In this document: in pieces, positions 1 through 10,106 of the stretch | Numbering within the stretch: position 1 is the stretch's first letter | How the letters are laid out: each line of letters begins with the position of its first letter | Assembly: GCA_016764915.1 (NCBI GenBank) | Contig: JAESQY010000182.1 | Span: forward strand, 1 to 47,832 | Length of the DNA stretch: 47,832 nt | Direction of reading: 5' to 3' | Origin: Aliivibrio sp. | GTDB taxonomy: Bacteria; Pseudomonadota; Gammaproteobacteria; Enterobacterales; Vibrionaceae | The notes under the pieces: model-generated | Database searches by the model: none | The model's input: only the letters and a program-made list of their open reading frames with translations | Told to the model about the DNA's origin: nothing | Made by a program: the position numbers and the translations under genes

Positions 1-2
1 AT

Positions 3-596
3 GGTAGCGCTACCCATACTGACGTGATGAAAACTCAAGGTTTGAAACAAGCACTTAATAAGTATGGTTTTGATGCCGCTTTTGGTGGCGCACGTCGTGA
101 TGAAGAGAAATCTCGAGCCAAAGAGCGTGTTTACTCTTTTCGTGACAAGCATCATCGTTGGGATCCTAAAAATCAGCGTCCAGAATTATGGAATATCTAT
201 AACGGTAAAGTGAACAAAGGTGAGAGCATTCGTGTGTTCCCGCTCTCTAACTGGACTGAACTGGATATTTGGCAATATATCTACCTTGAAAGTATCGAGG
301 TCCCTCAATTATATTTCTCTAAACGGCGTCCTGTGGTTAAGCGTGATGGTGTGTTGATCATGGTTGATGATGAGCGCATGAAACTGAAAGAGGGTGAAGT
401 AATAGAAGAGAAGATGGTTCGCTTCCGTACTTTGGGTTGTTATCCGTTAACGGGTGCGGTGGAATCGCAAGCGACAACACTACCAGAAGTGATTCAAGAG
501 ATGTTATTGACCACCACGTCAGAGCGCCAAGGTCGTACTATTGATCATGACTCTTCAGGTTCGATGGAGAAGAAAAAGCGAGAAGGGTATTTCTAG
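3..596 (+). CDS. cysD: Sulfate adenylyltransferase subunit 2 (CysD), 3' part only
   Basis: Small subunit of ATP sulfurylase, the PP-loop ATP pyrophosphatase that adenylylates sulfate to APS with CysN. The reading frame is open from base 3, so the 5' end lies outside the window and the in-frame ATG at 24 is internal. The remaining 197 codons contain the conserved block around [19 protein letters not shown] and the family C-terminus ending KKKREGYF. The cysN start lies 60 bases downstream on the same strand, the usual cysDN operon. The stop codon sits inside a perfect hairpin (590-610). Confidence 0.95.
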   Translation, partial: GSATHTDVMKTQGLKQALNKYGFDAAFGGARRDEEKSRAKERVYSFRDKHHRWDPKNQRPELWNIYNGKVNKGESIRVFPLSNWTELDIWQYIYLESIEVPQLYFSKRRPVVKRDGVLIMVDDERMKLKEGEVIEEKMVRFRTLGCYPLTGAVESQATTLPEVIQEMLLTTTSERQGRTIDHDSSGSMEKKKREGYF

Positions 597-610
597 GCGG
601 AGCCTAGAAA
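590..610 (+). other. Intercistronic hairpin over the cysD stop codon
   Basis: TTTCTAGGC - GGA - GCCTAGAAA is a perfect 9-bp stem with a 3-base loop and includes the cysD TAG. A second small stem (CGCC-TTC-GGCG) lies just after it, before the cysN ribosome binding site. No T-run follows, so mRNA processing or stabilisation, or a partial attenuator, is likelier than full termination. Function is inferred. Confidence 0.5.
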
Positions 611-656
611 TAAAGTACGCCTTCGGCGCAAAGTAGAACTAATTAAAGGAATTAAC

Positions 657-2066
657 ATGTCACACAGTTCTGAACTTATTGCTCAAGATATTGAAGCTTA
701 TTTAAAAGTGCATGAAAACAAAGACCTGCTGCGTTTCCTGACCTGCGGCAACGTAGATGATGGTAAATCAACCTTGATTGGTCGACTGCTGTTTGACAGT
801 AAGTTGATTTATGAAGATCAAATGGCGGCGATTAAAAAAGATTCGAAAAAATTCAATAGCACCAATGAAGATTTTGATTTGTCGTTATTGGTGGATGGTC
901 TTCAATCAGAGCGAGAGCAGGGTATCACTATCGATGTGGCTTATCGCTACTTCTCAACCGACAAACGTAAATTCATCATTGCGGATACTCCAGGACATGA
1001 ACAGTATACTCGCAATATGGTAACGGGTGCTTCGACTTGTGATCTTGCCATTGTTATCGTTGATGCGCGTTATGGCATTCAAACCCAGACTCGTCGTCAC
1101 AGTTATATTTGCAGTTTACTCGGCATCAAACACATTATTGTGGCTATCAATAAAATGGATCTGATGGAGTATAGCCAAGAGATCTATCAGAAGATCAAAG
1201 CCGATTACCGAGAAATGGCGAAAGCGTTCAATATCGATGATATTCGCTTTGTGCCGATCTCAGCGCTTAAAGGCGATAATGTCGTCAATCCGAGCGAAGA
1301 GATGGATTGGTATCCTGGTGCAACATTGATGAAGTTGCTGGAAACCGTCAAAATCATACAAGATAACAATCTTACAAATATGCGTTTTCCTGTGCAGTAT
1401 GTGAATCGTCCTAATCTAGATTTCCGCGGTTTCTGCGGCACACTAGCATCGGGTATTGTGCAAGTCGGTGATGAAGTGACCGCCTTGCCATCAGGTAAGT
1501 CGTCTAAAATAAAATCCATCTACACGTTTGATGGTGATCTAAACACCGCCCAACCTGGTCAAGCGATCACCTTAACGCTTGAAGATGAGATTGACGTCTC
1601 TCGAGGGGATATGTTGGTTCACACCGGCTCTGAGCATCAAGTGACAAACAAGCTTAATGCTCATGTTGTCTGGATGGATGAGAACCCACTGCGTACCAAT
1701 AAAGAGTACATTTTCAAATTCTCATCCAAATCGTGCACAGGCAAGGTGAGCAAAATTGTCCATAAAGTGGATGTGAATACCTTAAAGAAACATGCCGAAA
1801 ATAGTGAGTTACTTGAGTTAAATGAGATAGCACTTACCTCTGTTCGACTGACGGACAAAGTGGCCGTAGACCCGTATCAATTGCTGCCTAGAACGGGCTC
1901 GTTCATCGTAATTGACCGCCATACTAATGTAACGGTGGGTGCAGGTGTGGTTACTGACATCTCAAGCTCTGAAAACAATCAAGCCAAAGTATACTCAGAG
2001 TCTGAAAAAGATCTTAATGCCTATGTCAGAAAGCACTTCCCGGAGTGGGGGTGCGCTGAAGTGTAG
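657..2066 (+). CDS. cysN: Sulfate adenylyltransferase subunit 1 (CysN), GTPase
   Basis: Regulatory GTPase subunit of ATP sulfurylase, coupling GTP hydrolysis to APS synthesis in assimilatory sulfate reduction (cytoplasmic). The 469-aa protein is close to the E. coli length. It has the EF-Tu-like G-domain motifs: P-loop GNVDDGKS at residues 31-38, DTPGHEQY, and NKMD, followed by beta-barrel domains. A ribosome binding site (AAAGGA) lies a few bases before the ATG. It follows cysD in an operon. No cysC (APS kinase) follows; the next gene is on the opposite strand. Confidence 0.97.
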   Translation: MSHSSELIAQDIEAYLKVHENKDLLRFLTCGNVDDGKSTLIGRLLFDSKLIYEDQMAAIKKDSKKFNSTNEDFDLSLLVDGLQSEREQGITIDVAYRYFSTDKRKFIIADTPGHEQYTRNMVTGASTCDLAIVIVDARYGIQTQTRRHSYICSLLGIKHIIVAINKMDLMEYSQEIYQKIKADYREMAKAFNIDDIRFVPISALKGDNVVNPSEEMDWYPGATLMKLLETVKIIQDNNLTNMRFPVQYVNRPNLDFRGFCGTLASGIVQVGDEVTALPSGKSSKIKSIYTFDGDLNTAQPGQAITLTLEDEIDVSRGDMLVHTGSEHQVTNKLNAHVVWMDENPLRTNKEYIFKFSSKSCTGKVSKIVHKVDVNTLKKHAENSELLELNEIALTSVRLTDKVAVDPYQLLPRTGSFIVIDRHTNVTVGAGVVTDISSSENNQAKVYSESEKDLNAYVRKHFPEWGCAEV

Positions 2067-2072
2067 GTTCTT

Positions 2073-2112
2073 GGTATTGTTGTGGCATAGTGATTTTGGC
2101 TGCAACAATACC
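2073..2112 (+). terminator. Hairpin after cysN, possible terminator
   Basis: GGTATTGTTG and CAACAATACC form a perfect 10-bp stem with a 20-base loop, starting 6 bases after the cysN stop. No T-run follows, so this is a weak or factor-dependent terminator at best. The rest of the gap to 2221 shows no other gene or motif. Confidence 0.4.
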
Positions 2113-2220
2113 GTCACTGATTGATAACTGCGCAACCAAGCTCAAATGGTTAACCTGAGGTTCACCATTTTAGTTATTTCCCCAAACTATTTTACTCGGT
2201 CGATACAATTACATTTTTAA

Positions 2221-2898
2221 TCAAAACTCAGGTTTGTATATTGTATGTTTAAACTTAAGTGATGAATAAGTTTTAAATGCGTTAAAAGCAATCAAACAGT
2301 AAAACAGAAGTTCGATCGTCTCTTCAGAAATGTTTTTAACATCCCGAATATAAAAATCACCCATCACAATTTTCCAAAAATCACTCATGCCATAAAGTCG
2401 TGAAAAAACGATCAGTAAAACAGTAGAACAGACAAGAACTTGCATAGAAGGAATACGCAATAATTGAGTTAGACTGTTCATTACACGACCATTATAAACA
2501 GCGGAGGTGACAGAAATAAACGTCACAATCAAGGCTGGATACACCCAAAATCCGTGACTGATTTGGTCAAAAAAACCATCAGACTCGCGAATTATCAATA
2601 CAGTAAAAAAGCCAAAAACCAAAATAGAAGCACTTTTTAGTGATGCTACTGAAATAAGGCGATAAAAACTAACAGTAGTAATAATTAACATTAACAATTG
2701 CGTTATTTCAATTACAGACGCCTCACCAACATTATTCCCAAGAAATATATAATCAACGCGGCGTGATATAATGACTAAAAAACTTATAGCAATGGTTGAA
2801 AATATATTAATTAGCGTTCGAAGAAATACGATTCTAGTTAATGTGCTTGTTTCTGTTGTTAATATTTTATTTTGTTCTACATTTAGTAAGTCTGACAT
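2221..2898 (-). CDS. Unrecognised multi-pass membrane protein
   Basis: I do not recognise the family. The ATG at 2898 (protein starting MSDLLNVEQ) is preferred over the upstream ATG at 2919, because GAGG lies 6 bases before it. The protein of about 225 aa has several hydrophobic segments typical of inner-membrane helices: near IFSTIAISFLVII, ITQLLMLIITTVSFY, SILVFGFFTVLII, YPALIVTFISVT and QVLVCSTVLLIVF. The C-terminal part is more polar. There are no cysteine clusters or obvious catalytic motifs. The DNA is more AT-rich by eye than cysN, and the gene stands alone between the cysN tail and gltS, so it may be an accessory insertion. Function unknown. Confidence 0.65.
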   Translation of the reverse strand: MSDLLNVEQNKILTTETSTLTRIVFLRTLINIFSTIAISFLVIISRRVDYIFLGNNVGEASVIEITQLLMLIITTVSFYRLISVASLKSASILVFGFFTVLIIRESDGFFDQISHGFWVYPALIVTFISVTSAVYNGRVMNSLTQLLRIPSMQVLVCSTVLLIVFSRLYGMSDFWKIVMGDFYIRDVKNISEETIELLFYCLIAFNAFKTYSSLKFKHTIYKPEF

Positions 2899-3043
2899 AA
2901 TTGCCTCAGAATAAAACATCCATGTAAATTAAAATTAATCGTTCATTTCATTGCGGTGATCATCATCTACTGCTTGAACTTTCTATAGATCAGAACCTGA
3001 AAGAGTTCATTTAATATTGACACTTGGAACCGTAACCGTCTAC

Positions 3044-4270
3044 TTACCCAATTAATTGAATGAAGTACGGAATGATAAGTGCATTCGCTAAATCGATAAA
3101 GAAAGCACAGACTAAAGGCACAATAATAAAGGCTTGATGTGAATTCCCGTATTTTTGCGCAACGGCAGACATATTGGCCATCGCCGTTGGGGTCGATCCC
3201 AGTGATATCCCTCCGAATCCGGCGCAAACTACGGCGGCATCATAGGTTTTTCCCATGAGTGGAAAAACAATAAATACCGTGACACATACTGCAACAATAA
3301 ACTGGGCGGTTAAAATGATGAATATAGGTCCAGCCAGATCAATAAACGTCCACAGTTGCATGCTCATTAACGACATCGCTAAAAATGCACCCAGTGCTAA
3401 GTCAGCGATAAGGGCAATAGCCGGTTTTCGAGCGGGCCAGCGGGTTCCTGTTATTCTTGGATAAGAAGCAGGTATTAGGTTTGAAATGAGGATACCAGCG
3501 AATAAACAGCTTACAAATAACGGTAACTGCAAACCGAAATGGCTCACAACTTCATTTAATATCGCACCAAGAATAATACATACGTGGATAGCAAGCATAG
3601 CATCAAGAAAATCATAGGCATTGATGCTCGGTTGGGGTTTGTTACTTTGAGTGCCGACATCCATTTGCTCATTGCTACTGGCTTGTAACTTGTGTTTATT
3701 GATAAGATATTTAGCAATTGGACCACCCATAATACTGGCTAAAATCAAACCAAAAGTGGCGCTTGCCATACCAATTTCCATTGCGGTGTCCAAATCAAAG
3801 GCTTCACCAATTTTAGGCGCCCAAGCGATTGCGGTGCCGTGTCCTCCAATCAATGATACTGAACCACTAAGCAGACCAAATACGGGTGGTTGATCAAGCG
3901 CAATAGCAATACCGATCCCGGTTAGGTTTTGTATTAACATGTAGCCGATGGTGATACAGAGTAAGATGATAAGTGGTTTGCCACCTTTAAACAGGTCGGA
4001 GATACTCGCATTAATGCCAATGGTGGTGAAAAAATAAACCAACAAAAGGTCTCTGGTTGCTAAATCAAATGAGATGTCTATATCAGTCAAAGCGTGCAAA
4101 ATTGCAAAAGAGATCGAGACCAAAATACCACCAGACACAGGTTCTGGAATGCTGAACTCTTTTAATAAACGGATTGCAGACGTTAATCTTCGGCCTAAAA
4201 ATAGAACAATGATGCCAAGTGTCACGGCCAGAAAAGATTCGATGTGAAACACACCGTCTATGTAATTCAT
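3044..4270 (-). CDS. gltS: Sodium/glutamate symporter GltS
   Basis: Inner-membrane Na+-dependent glutamate carrier. The 408-aa length matches GltS. The sequence is almost wholly hydrophobic, with the duplicated-fold features of the family: an early PEPVSGG segment, GLLSGSVSLIGGHGTA in the first half and CAGFGGISLGSTPTAMANM in the second. Its ATG overlaps the TGA of the patatin-like gene (ATGA), with GGAGG just upstream, so the two are translationally coupled. It is the last gene of the efflux operon, an unusual setting that suggests co-expression with the pump. Confidence 0.92.
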   Translation of the reverse strand: MNYIDGVFHIESFLAVTLGIIVLFLGRRLTSAIRLLKEFSIPEPVSGGILVSISFAILHALTDIDISFDLATRDLLLVYFFTTIGINASISDLFKGGKPLIILLCITIGYMLIQNLTGIGIAIALDQPPVFGLLSGSVSLIGGHGTAIAWAPKIGEAFDLDTAMEIGMASATFGLILASIMGGPIAKYLINKHKLQASSNEQMDVGTQSNKPQPSINAYDFLDAMLAIHVCIILGAILNEVVSHFGLQLPLFVSCLFAGILISNLIPASYPRITGTRWPARKPAIALIADLALGAFLAMSLMSMQLWTFIDLAGPIFIILTAQFIVAVCVTVFIVFPLMGKTYDAAVVCAGFGGISLGSTPTAMANMSAVAQKYGNSHQAFIIVPLVCAFFIDLANALIIPYFIQLIG

Positions 4271-5565
4271 ATTGCCTCCGAAGTTAACATGGGTGTTGAT
4301 TGAAACAGTTCAGACAACTGCGGGTCACTGCGTATTTCATCATAGCCATGTTGGATGAGTTTCTCGACCTGTTGGGGCTTCAATGTGAAGTCTGTTGGGA
4401 TGTTGTTCATATCATCGCTTTCATGTGCCGTATTAAGGTTAATGTCAATGAAGTAGGCCTCTCTTTTTGAAGACGCATTTCGCCACTCATTTAACTCTTT
4501 GACCACAAGCGATTTTACCAGATCATTATATCGATGAATTTGAATATCAGTGATGGCGCCGAGTGTACTTTGGGCACTAGGAGTACTCTTTTTTATATCG
4601 ATGTTCCAGTCAGGGTTGGTTGATGCATCCACAGAGATAACAATCACAGTATCGATATTGTCATTAAGGTTTTGAAAACGACTCTCTTGGCTTTTTACTA
4701 AGTCATAAACAGCCAGTAAACCGAGGTTGTCAGAGATGCCGCCATCAACTAAATGAACATAAGGTCGCTTATCTTTGTTGCTGTAACTGACTAATCCATC
4801 ACGAGTTGAATCTAGATAGATAGGGTTTTTTGCGTTAGATATGGAAGTGAATGAATTATCGCACTGCGAATAATTTTGTAACACAACCGGTTCAAAAATG
4901 ATGGGAACTGCAGATGATGCAGCAACGGCATTTGCAATTGAATAATCATTAACGTCAGAACAAATCAGGTCAAAATATTCCTGCAAGAAAGAGAAACGGA
5001 CGCCTCCTCCTAAATCAGTACTATTAATAATGATCCTTGGTGAGGCGTCATGCATATCATTGAACGTCGCATCCTTAAAAAGTGCCTGATTATAGAAATT
5101 AACAGCGGCAGCTGTCCTACTATCTTTTGAAAACCAGAATGTAGGACTAAGTGCAATATCCAGTAGGCTTCCTGATACGTCTCGATATAGGAAGTCATCT
5201 TCATATTGATTGAAAATTTCCTCGTTATACAATCCATAATAGGCAGCGGTAAAGCTACCACCAGAGACTGAGCTAATCGTGGTTATTTGGTCCAGTAATC
5301 GATAATCTCCGTCTTTATCTGAGAACTCAATATCTCGCATTCCTTTAAGAACACCATAAGAGAGTGCAGCAGCGCGAGTTCCGCCTCCGGAAAAGCTGAC
5401 AAGAACGGCAACATTGTGTTGCTTTAAGTTTTGAGCTGTGACTTCAAGTGAATAGGCACCTTGTTGGGGGGCGGTATTCGCTGTGTTTGTGATTTTTGTC
5501 GTTGCGCTACAGCCGGTAAGTCCGGCTATAACCACACTGAGCGATAACAAGCTACGGAGTGACAT
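4267..5565 (-). CDS. Patatin-like phospholipase lipoprotein
   Basis: Predicted lipid acyl hydrolase anchored as a lipoprotein. The ATG at 5565 is chosen over the in-frame ATG at 5580: it gives a compact signal peptide ending in the lipobox LTGC (Cys19) and has GGGGG upstream. Patatin motifs are present: the oxyanion loop SGGGTRA near residues 59-65, the nucleophile region SSVSGGS (Ser101, with the first glycine of GxSxG replaced by Ser), and the catalytic aspartate in VDGGISDNLG. The start overlaps the end of the outer membrane factor gene, and the stop overlaps the gltS start. Substrate unknown; a membrane-lipid or lysophospholipase role is inference. Confidence 0.85.
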   Translation of the reverse strand: MSLRSLLSLSVVIAGLTGCSATTKITNTANTAPQQGAYSLEVTAQNLKQHNVAVLVSFSGGGTRAAALSYGVLKGMRDIEFSDKDGDYRLLDQITTISSVSGGSFTAAYYGLYNEEIFNQYEDDFLYRDVSGSLLDIALSPTFWFSKDSRTAAAVNFYNQALFKDATFNDMHDASPRIIINSTDLGGGVRFSFLQEYFDLICSDVNDYSIANAVAASSAVPIIFEPVVLQNYSQCDNSFTSISNAKNPIYLDSTRDGLVSYSNKDKRPYVHLVDGGISDNLGLLAVYDLVKSQESRFQNLNDNIDTVIVISVDASTNPDWNIDIKKSTPSAQSTLGAITDIQIHRYNDLVKSLVVKELNEWRNASSKREAYFIDINLNTAHESDDMNNIPTDFTLKPQQVEKLIQHGYDEIRSDPQLSELFQSTPMLTSEAI

Positions 5566-7018
5566 TCCAATCGCCCCCAAGTGATTTATAAAGAGCTACG
5601 GAAACTTGTGCGGTCTGAAGCTTAGAGGCAACTTGTCTGTCTTGAATCATTCGCTGATAGCGTTGTGCGTCGAGAACGGCTAAGTAATCGATAAGACCAG
5701 CACGGTACAGTGATTTGGCTTTATTCACCGCTATTTCAGTGGCAGTAAATGCCGAATCAATCTGCTTCTGGTTTTCTTGGCTTCGCCCATAGGTAAACAG
5801 CGTTGTATCCACTTCTGAAATTGCTGAATCCACGGAGTGCTGATAACTTAAAGCAGCGGCTTCGAAATTCGCCTGATTAATTTTTATCATCTCTTCTGCT
5901 CGGCCGCCATCAAAGACATTCCAAGAGATGCCAACGCCACCAGCCCATCCAAACGAATCACTACTGAACAAGTCATCAAAGCTACTTGCAGAGAAGCCAG
6001 GGGCACCCGTTAGGAAGAATTTAGGGTATTGGTTGACAACACTCACCGCGAGCTCTTCATTAATGGCTGCCATTTCTCGTTCAGCCAAGCGGATATCTGG
6101 TCGACGCTTAAGTAAATCAGAAGGTAAACCGACAGGAATAATGTCTTGCAAGATTGGCAGTTGTTGAGCGTTGGCTAATCTTATGTCAACTGCGGATAAT
6201 GGCTCTCCGAGCAGCAGGGCCAGACGGTATTTATGAACCTGTTGTGCATTCTCTAACTGTGGAATGAGGGATTCAGTAATGGCTAACGCCGCTTTGGCCT
6301 GCGCATAATCAAGCTCTGATCCGTAACCGCTACGAACGACTTTCTCTACTAAAGCAACGGTTTCACGCTGGTCTTCAATATTTTCTAGTGCAAGCTGGGT
6401 GCGCTCTTGAGCACCTAAATATTGAAGGTAGTTGTGAATCAGATCCGCAGTAATGAGTGTGTTTAATCCTTCTCGCATTATTTCTGCTTGTTCTACCCGA
6501 ATTTGAGCGGCATTGCTCTGACGGTCCAATCGACCAAACAAGTCAAGCTCCCACGCGATACTTGCCCCAACAAAACCGCCACTGTGTTGATTGTCCATTA
6601 AGGTAACTTCACTTGGAAGTGCAGGGTTGATAGCCGGGATTGACATCGGGCTCACCAACGGGCCTGCTAACGAATCGTTCTGGCTGATTTGATAATTGTA
6701 ATAACCAGCACCGACATTAACAGTGGGCACTTTAAATGATTCAACAATGCTCTGGTATGAGTTCGCCATTGAAATACGTTTTGAGGCTACTTTGAGTGGT
6801 ATGTTCTGTTGCTGAACATCGAGTACCATTTGGTTCAATGTCTGGTCATTAAATTGCTGCCACCACATCTCATTATCATTAAGCGCTTGTTCATTAGCAA
6901 AAAGGTAAGTATTTGCTAATGAAACGGTCGGTTCTTGGTAATCTGGCCCTACTGCGCAGCCAGAAAGAAAGACAGCGAGTGCGATAGGGGTTAATTTTTT
7001 GAAGAATAAAGTGGTCAT
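5552..7018 (-). CDS. Outer membrane factor (OprM/NodT-type efflux lipoprotein)
   Basis: TolC-like outer membrane channel of a tripartite RND pump. The 488-aa protein begins with a lipoprotein signal peptide ending in LSGC (Cys21), followed by AVGPDYQEP, the typical start of NodT-family factors. Duplicated alpha-helical OEP repeats cover residues of about 60-280 and 290-480, including LPSDLLKRRPDIRLAEREM, a hallmark of the family. It starts 8 bases after the RND pump stop and overlaps the patatin gene, so it belongs to the same operon. Confidence 0.93.
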   Translation of the reverse strand: MTTLFFKKLTPIALAVFLSGCAVGPDYQEPTVSLANTYLFANEQALNDNEMWWQQFNDQTLNQMVLDVQQQNIPLKVASKRISMANSYQSIVESFKVPTVNVGAGYYNYQISQNDSLAGPLVSPMSIPAINPALPSEVTLMDNQHSGGFVGASIAWELDLFGRLDRQSNAAQIRVEQAEIMREGLNTLITADLIHNYLQYLGAQERTQLALENIEDQRETVALVEKVVRSGYGSELDYAQAKAALAITESLIPQLENAQQVHKYRLALLLGEPLSAVDIRLANAQQLPILQDIIPVGLPSDLLKRRPDIRLAEREMAAINEELAVSVVNQYPKFFLTGAPGFSASSFDDLFSSDSFGWAGGVGISWNVFDGGRAEEMIKINQANFEAAALSYQHSVDSAISEVDTTLFTYGRSQENQKQIDSAFTATEIAVNKAKSLYRAGLIDYLAVLDAQRYQRMIQDRQVASKLQTAQVSVALYKSLGGDWNVTP

Positions 7019-7026
7019 AATTAGTC

Positions 7027-10000
7027 CTATATATACTCATGATGAATGGGCAAAGAGCAATCCGCGTTTTTCGCATCTATTGGAAGGTCTTTGTTGGTTA
7101 GTTTATAAAGTGCTGGCATCACCAATAGAGACAACACCGTTGCCGCAGCGAGACCGCCAATAATCGTTGCTGCCATTTGGTCGAATAGAAGATCACTCAT
7201 TAATGGCAACATACCTAGAGCCGTCGTTAATGCCCCCATCGAAGTCGCCATGGTTCTATTGATTGTGGCTTCTTTAATCGCATCCGAAAGAGCAAGACCT
7301 TTTTGACGTTCAAGTTCAATTTGATCCATAAGTACTATTCCGTTTTTAATGATCATGCCAGTTAAGGTGACGGCTCCAATTAAGGCCATAAATCCAAATG
7401 GTTTATCGAAAGCAAGCAGAGCAAAGGCCGCGCCAGTGGTAGCCAGTGGTAGCGTCAGCAAAATCAGAATAGGCTGTTTAAGGCTATTAAACATGGCAAC
7501 CAAGATAATCACCATTATCAACATCGCTTTAGGTAGCTGTTTCAAGATGTCATTCACCGCTTTTTGCTCATCGTAATATTCACCTCCCCATTCCATAGCG
7601 TAACCAGCAGGAAGCGGAATGGCTTCAATTTGCTCCAAGATGCTATCTCGCACTCGGGCGGGTGTTGTATCACGGCTAATCCCTGCTTGCGCGGTGATTG
7701 TTTTCATGCGGTCACGGCGCCAGACCATGCTCTCTTCTGTTTTAAGTTCAAAACCGTCCACCACTTGGCCTAGCGGCACCGAATGCATACCTATTAATGA
7801 CTTGATTGGTAAGGTTTCCAGAGACTCCATGGTTTGATTTGTGCCTCGTAATTGAATTGTAATTAATTCGTCATTGAGGTTCATTTTTCCAAGGGGAACA
7901 CCATCAGATGCACGCTTTAGGGCAAAGGCAATATCAGCACGATTAATACCCGCTTTGCGCGCTTTATCTTGGTTGATAATCGGCACCAATGCTTTACTTT
8001 GTTGACGCCAATCATCGCGCACATAACGTGTATCTGGGTTTGCCTTCATGATGTTTTTAGCTTGATCCGATAAGCGGTGCAGAACGATTGGGTCTGGACC
8101 AGAAAATCGAGCTTCAACAGCGTATTTATCAGACGTTGCAAGTTTTAGCGCTCTAAAACGAGGCTCCGCGTTCGGAAACTGAGCGGCTAACCAGTGATCT
8201 CCCCGTTTAACCAAAGCATCGATTACGTGGTAATCAGTGGTGTTGACCAATATTTGCCCATAAGCGGAATCGAATGGATCTGGTTCAACCGTTACCGAGA
8301 AACGTGGGACACTTGCACCAACGGCGGTCGAAATAGTGGTAACTTCAGGTTGTTCAAGCAGCCATGTTTCAATTTTTTTCATGTCAGCGGATGTTTGCTC
8401 AATCTTGGCGCCATTTGGTAACCAGTAATCAAGGAATATAATTGGGCGATCCGATTGTGGTAGGAAATTAACCGAAACATAGGGCACGGCAACGGCAGTG
8501 ACCAGTATAAGCGGCACAATGCTGACTAATGTTTTTATCGGATGGTCAACGGTCCAGAAAATCAGACGTTTAAATAAACTTGGTTTAGTTTCCTCTTTAA
8601 TAGGGCTCGGTTTTAAGAACAACCAGCAAAACAATACCGTGACTGTCATTGCAACAAACCATGACAGTAATAACGAGGCGGCAACAATGTAAAACACAGA
8701 ACTTGCAAATTCTGAGGCATCTGTTTTCGAGAAAATAACCGGGCTTGCACCCATAACAGCGATTACGGTTGCGCCGAGGAGTGGCACGCCAGTCTCTTTA
8801 ACCGAAGCGATAGCGGCAGCAGTGCGATCGATGCCTTTACTCATTTTTGATGACATCATGTCGGTGATCACAATGGCATTATCAACCAACATACCTAATG
8901 CAAGAATGAAGGTACCCAGAGAGACTCGGTGAAGATCAATTTCATTCAAATTCATATAAATAAGAGTGAGTAATATGGTAAGCAGCAAGCTACAACCCAC
9001 AATAGTGGCACTTCTAAAACCCATGAAGACTAACAAGACAATGAAAACGATGGAGACACTTTCTAAGAGGTTTTGTACAAAGTTGTCAATTGATTTTTGT
9101 ACTTCTACAGGTTGATAAGCGACGGTGGATATTTGTACACCAACCGGAAGCGTTTGTTCATATTGTTCGATAATGGTTCGTATGGATCCCCCGAGAGAAA
9201 CCACGTTGATACCTTCAACTGGACTCACTGCTAAAGTAACAGCAGGCTCACCATTGAAACGATTTTCAGTCAGGGCTGGAGTTTGATAACCCATGGTAAT
9301 ATCAGCAATGTCACCTAGGCGAATTAAGCCTGTTCCAATCTCTCCTATGCCGCCTTTTATCACAAGATTTTTAATATCATCAATACTTTTGAATTCGCTA
9401 CTTTGTGAAATGCGAATCCGCTCTTGTCCGGTAGAAAACTTACCTGCTTCGAAAGTCATATTTTGAGTATTAAGTTGTCCCCACACTTGAGAGAATGAGA
9501 GATGGTATTGCGCTAAACGTTCACTTGGCATGTCAATATACACGACACGAGGTTGAACACCGTGTAGCTCGATTTTTTTGATCCCTACTACGGTTTTGAG
9601 TTGACGTTGAAGCTCTTCTGCATAACCTTTTAACTCTTCAGGTGCTGCGTCTAAACTGTGAATAGAAAAGAGCATGCCATAGACTTCAGAGAACTCGTCT
9701 TGAACAATATTCAACTGAGCCGTTGAAGGGAGCAGTAGTGAAACGTCATTGACTTTACGTCGAAGTAAGTCCCATTGCTGTGGAAGTTCATCAGAGCTAA
9801 GGCTTTCTTTTAAATCGACAAAGACCATAGACACACCCGGACGAGAAAGGGATCGTAAACGATGCAGATCGCCCATTTCTTGTAACTTTGTCTCAATCGT
9901 GTCCGTTACTTGATATTCGACTTCTTCCGCTGAGGCTCCAGGGTAAAAAGTGACGACAACAGCGGTTTTAACCGTAAAGCTTGGGTCTTCCAATTTGCCT

Positions 10001-10098
10001 AAATCAAAATAGGAATACATTCCTGCGATGACACTTAACATGGTAAAAAATAAGACAAAAGTTTTTTGACGAATGGCGAACTCAGCTAAATTAAACAT
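7027..10098 (-). CDS. RND efflux permease (HAE1/AcrB-like), system 1
   Basis: Inner-membrane proton-driven drug/solute exporter of 1023 aa, the usual AcrB-family length. It shows the N-terminal helix, the early periplasmic motif YPGASAEEVEYQV, helix 4 with GMLVDNAIV (one of the AcrB aspartate pair replaced by Asn), and helix 10 with GMIIKNGIVLMD (lysine retained). It lies 8 bases downstream of the membrane fusion protein gene and 8 upstream of the outer membrane factor gene, so a complete tripartite pump is encoded in one operon. Substrate not predictable from sequence. Confidence 0.95.
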   Translation of the reverse strand: MFNLAEFAIRQKTFVLFFTMLSVIAGMYSYFDLGKLEDPSFTVKTAVVVTFYPGASAEEVEYQVTDTIETKLQEMGDLHRLRSLSRPGVSMVFVDLKESLSSDELPQQWDLLRRKVNDVSLLLPSTAQLNIVQDEFSEVYGMLFSIHSLDAAPEELKGYAEELQRQLKTVVGIKKIELHGVQPRVVYIDMPSERLAQYHLSFSQVWGQLNTQNMTFEAGKFSTGQERIRISQSSEFKSIDDIKNLVIKGGIGEIGTGLIRLGDIADITMGYQTPALTENRFNGEPAVTLAVSPVEGINVVSLGGSIRTIIEQYEQTLPVGVQISTVAYQPVEVQKSIDNFVQNLLESVSIVFIVLLVFMGFRSATIVGCSLLLTILLTLIYMNLNEIDLHRVSLGTFILALGMLVDNAIVITDMMSSKMSKGIDRTAAAIASVKETGVPLLGATVIAVMGASPVIFSKTDASEFASSVFYIVAASLLLSWFVAMTVTVLFCWLFLKPSPIKEETKPSLFKRLIFWTVDHPIKTLVSIVPLILVTAVAVPYVSVNFLPQSDRPIIFLDYWLPNGAKIEQTSADMKKIETWLLEQPEVTTISTAVGASVPRFSVTVEPDPFDSAYGQILVNTTDYHVIDALVKRGDHWLAAQFPNAEPRFRALKLATSDKYAVEARFSGPDPIVLHRLSDQAKNIMKANPDTRYVRDDWRQQSKALVPIINQDKARKAGINRADIAFALKRASDGVPLGKMNLNDELITIQLRGTNQTMESLETLPIKSLIGMHSVPLGQVVDGFELKTEESMVWRRDRMKTITAQAGISRDTTPARVRDSILEQIEAIPLPAGYAMEWGGEYYDEQKAVNDILKQLPKAMLIMVIILVAMFNSLKQPILILLTLPLATTGAAFALLAFDKPFGFMALIGAVTLTGMIIKNGIVLMDQIELERQKGLALSDAIKEATINRTMATSMGALTTALGMLPLMSDLLFDQMAATIIGGLAAATVLSLLVMPALYKLTNKDLPIDAKNADCSLPIHHEYI

Positions 10099-10106
10099 AG
10101 GTCCTC

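Noticed and set aside
1205..1858. Minus-strand open frames inside cysN
   Set aside because: They lie wholly in the well-conserved cysN coding sequence and their translations resemble no protein family.
2967..3227. 86-codon minus-strand frame overlapping the end of gltS
   Set aside because: It shares most of its length with gltS in another frame, has no ribosome site and shows no recognisable domain.
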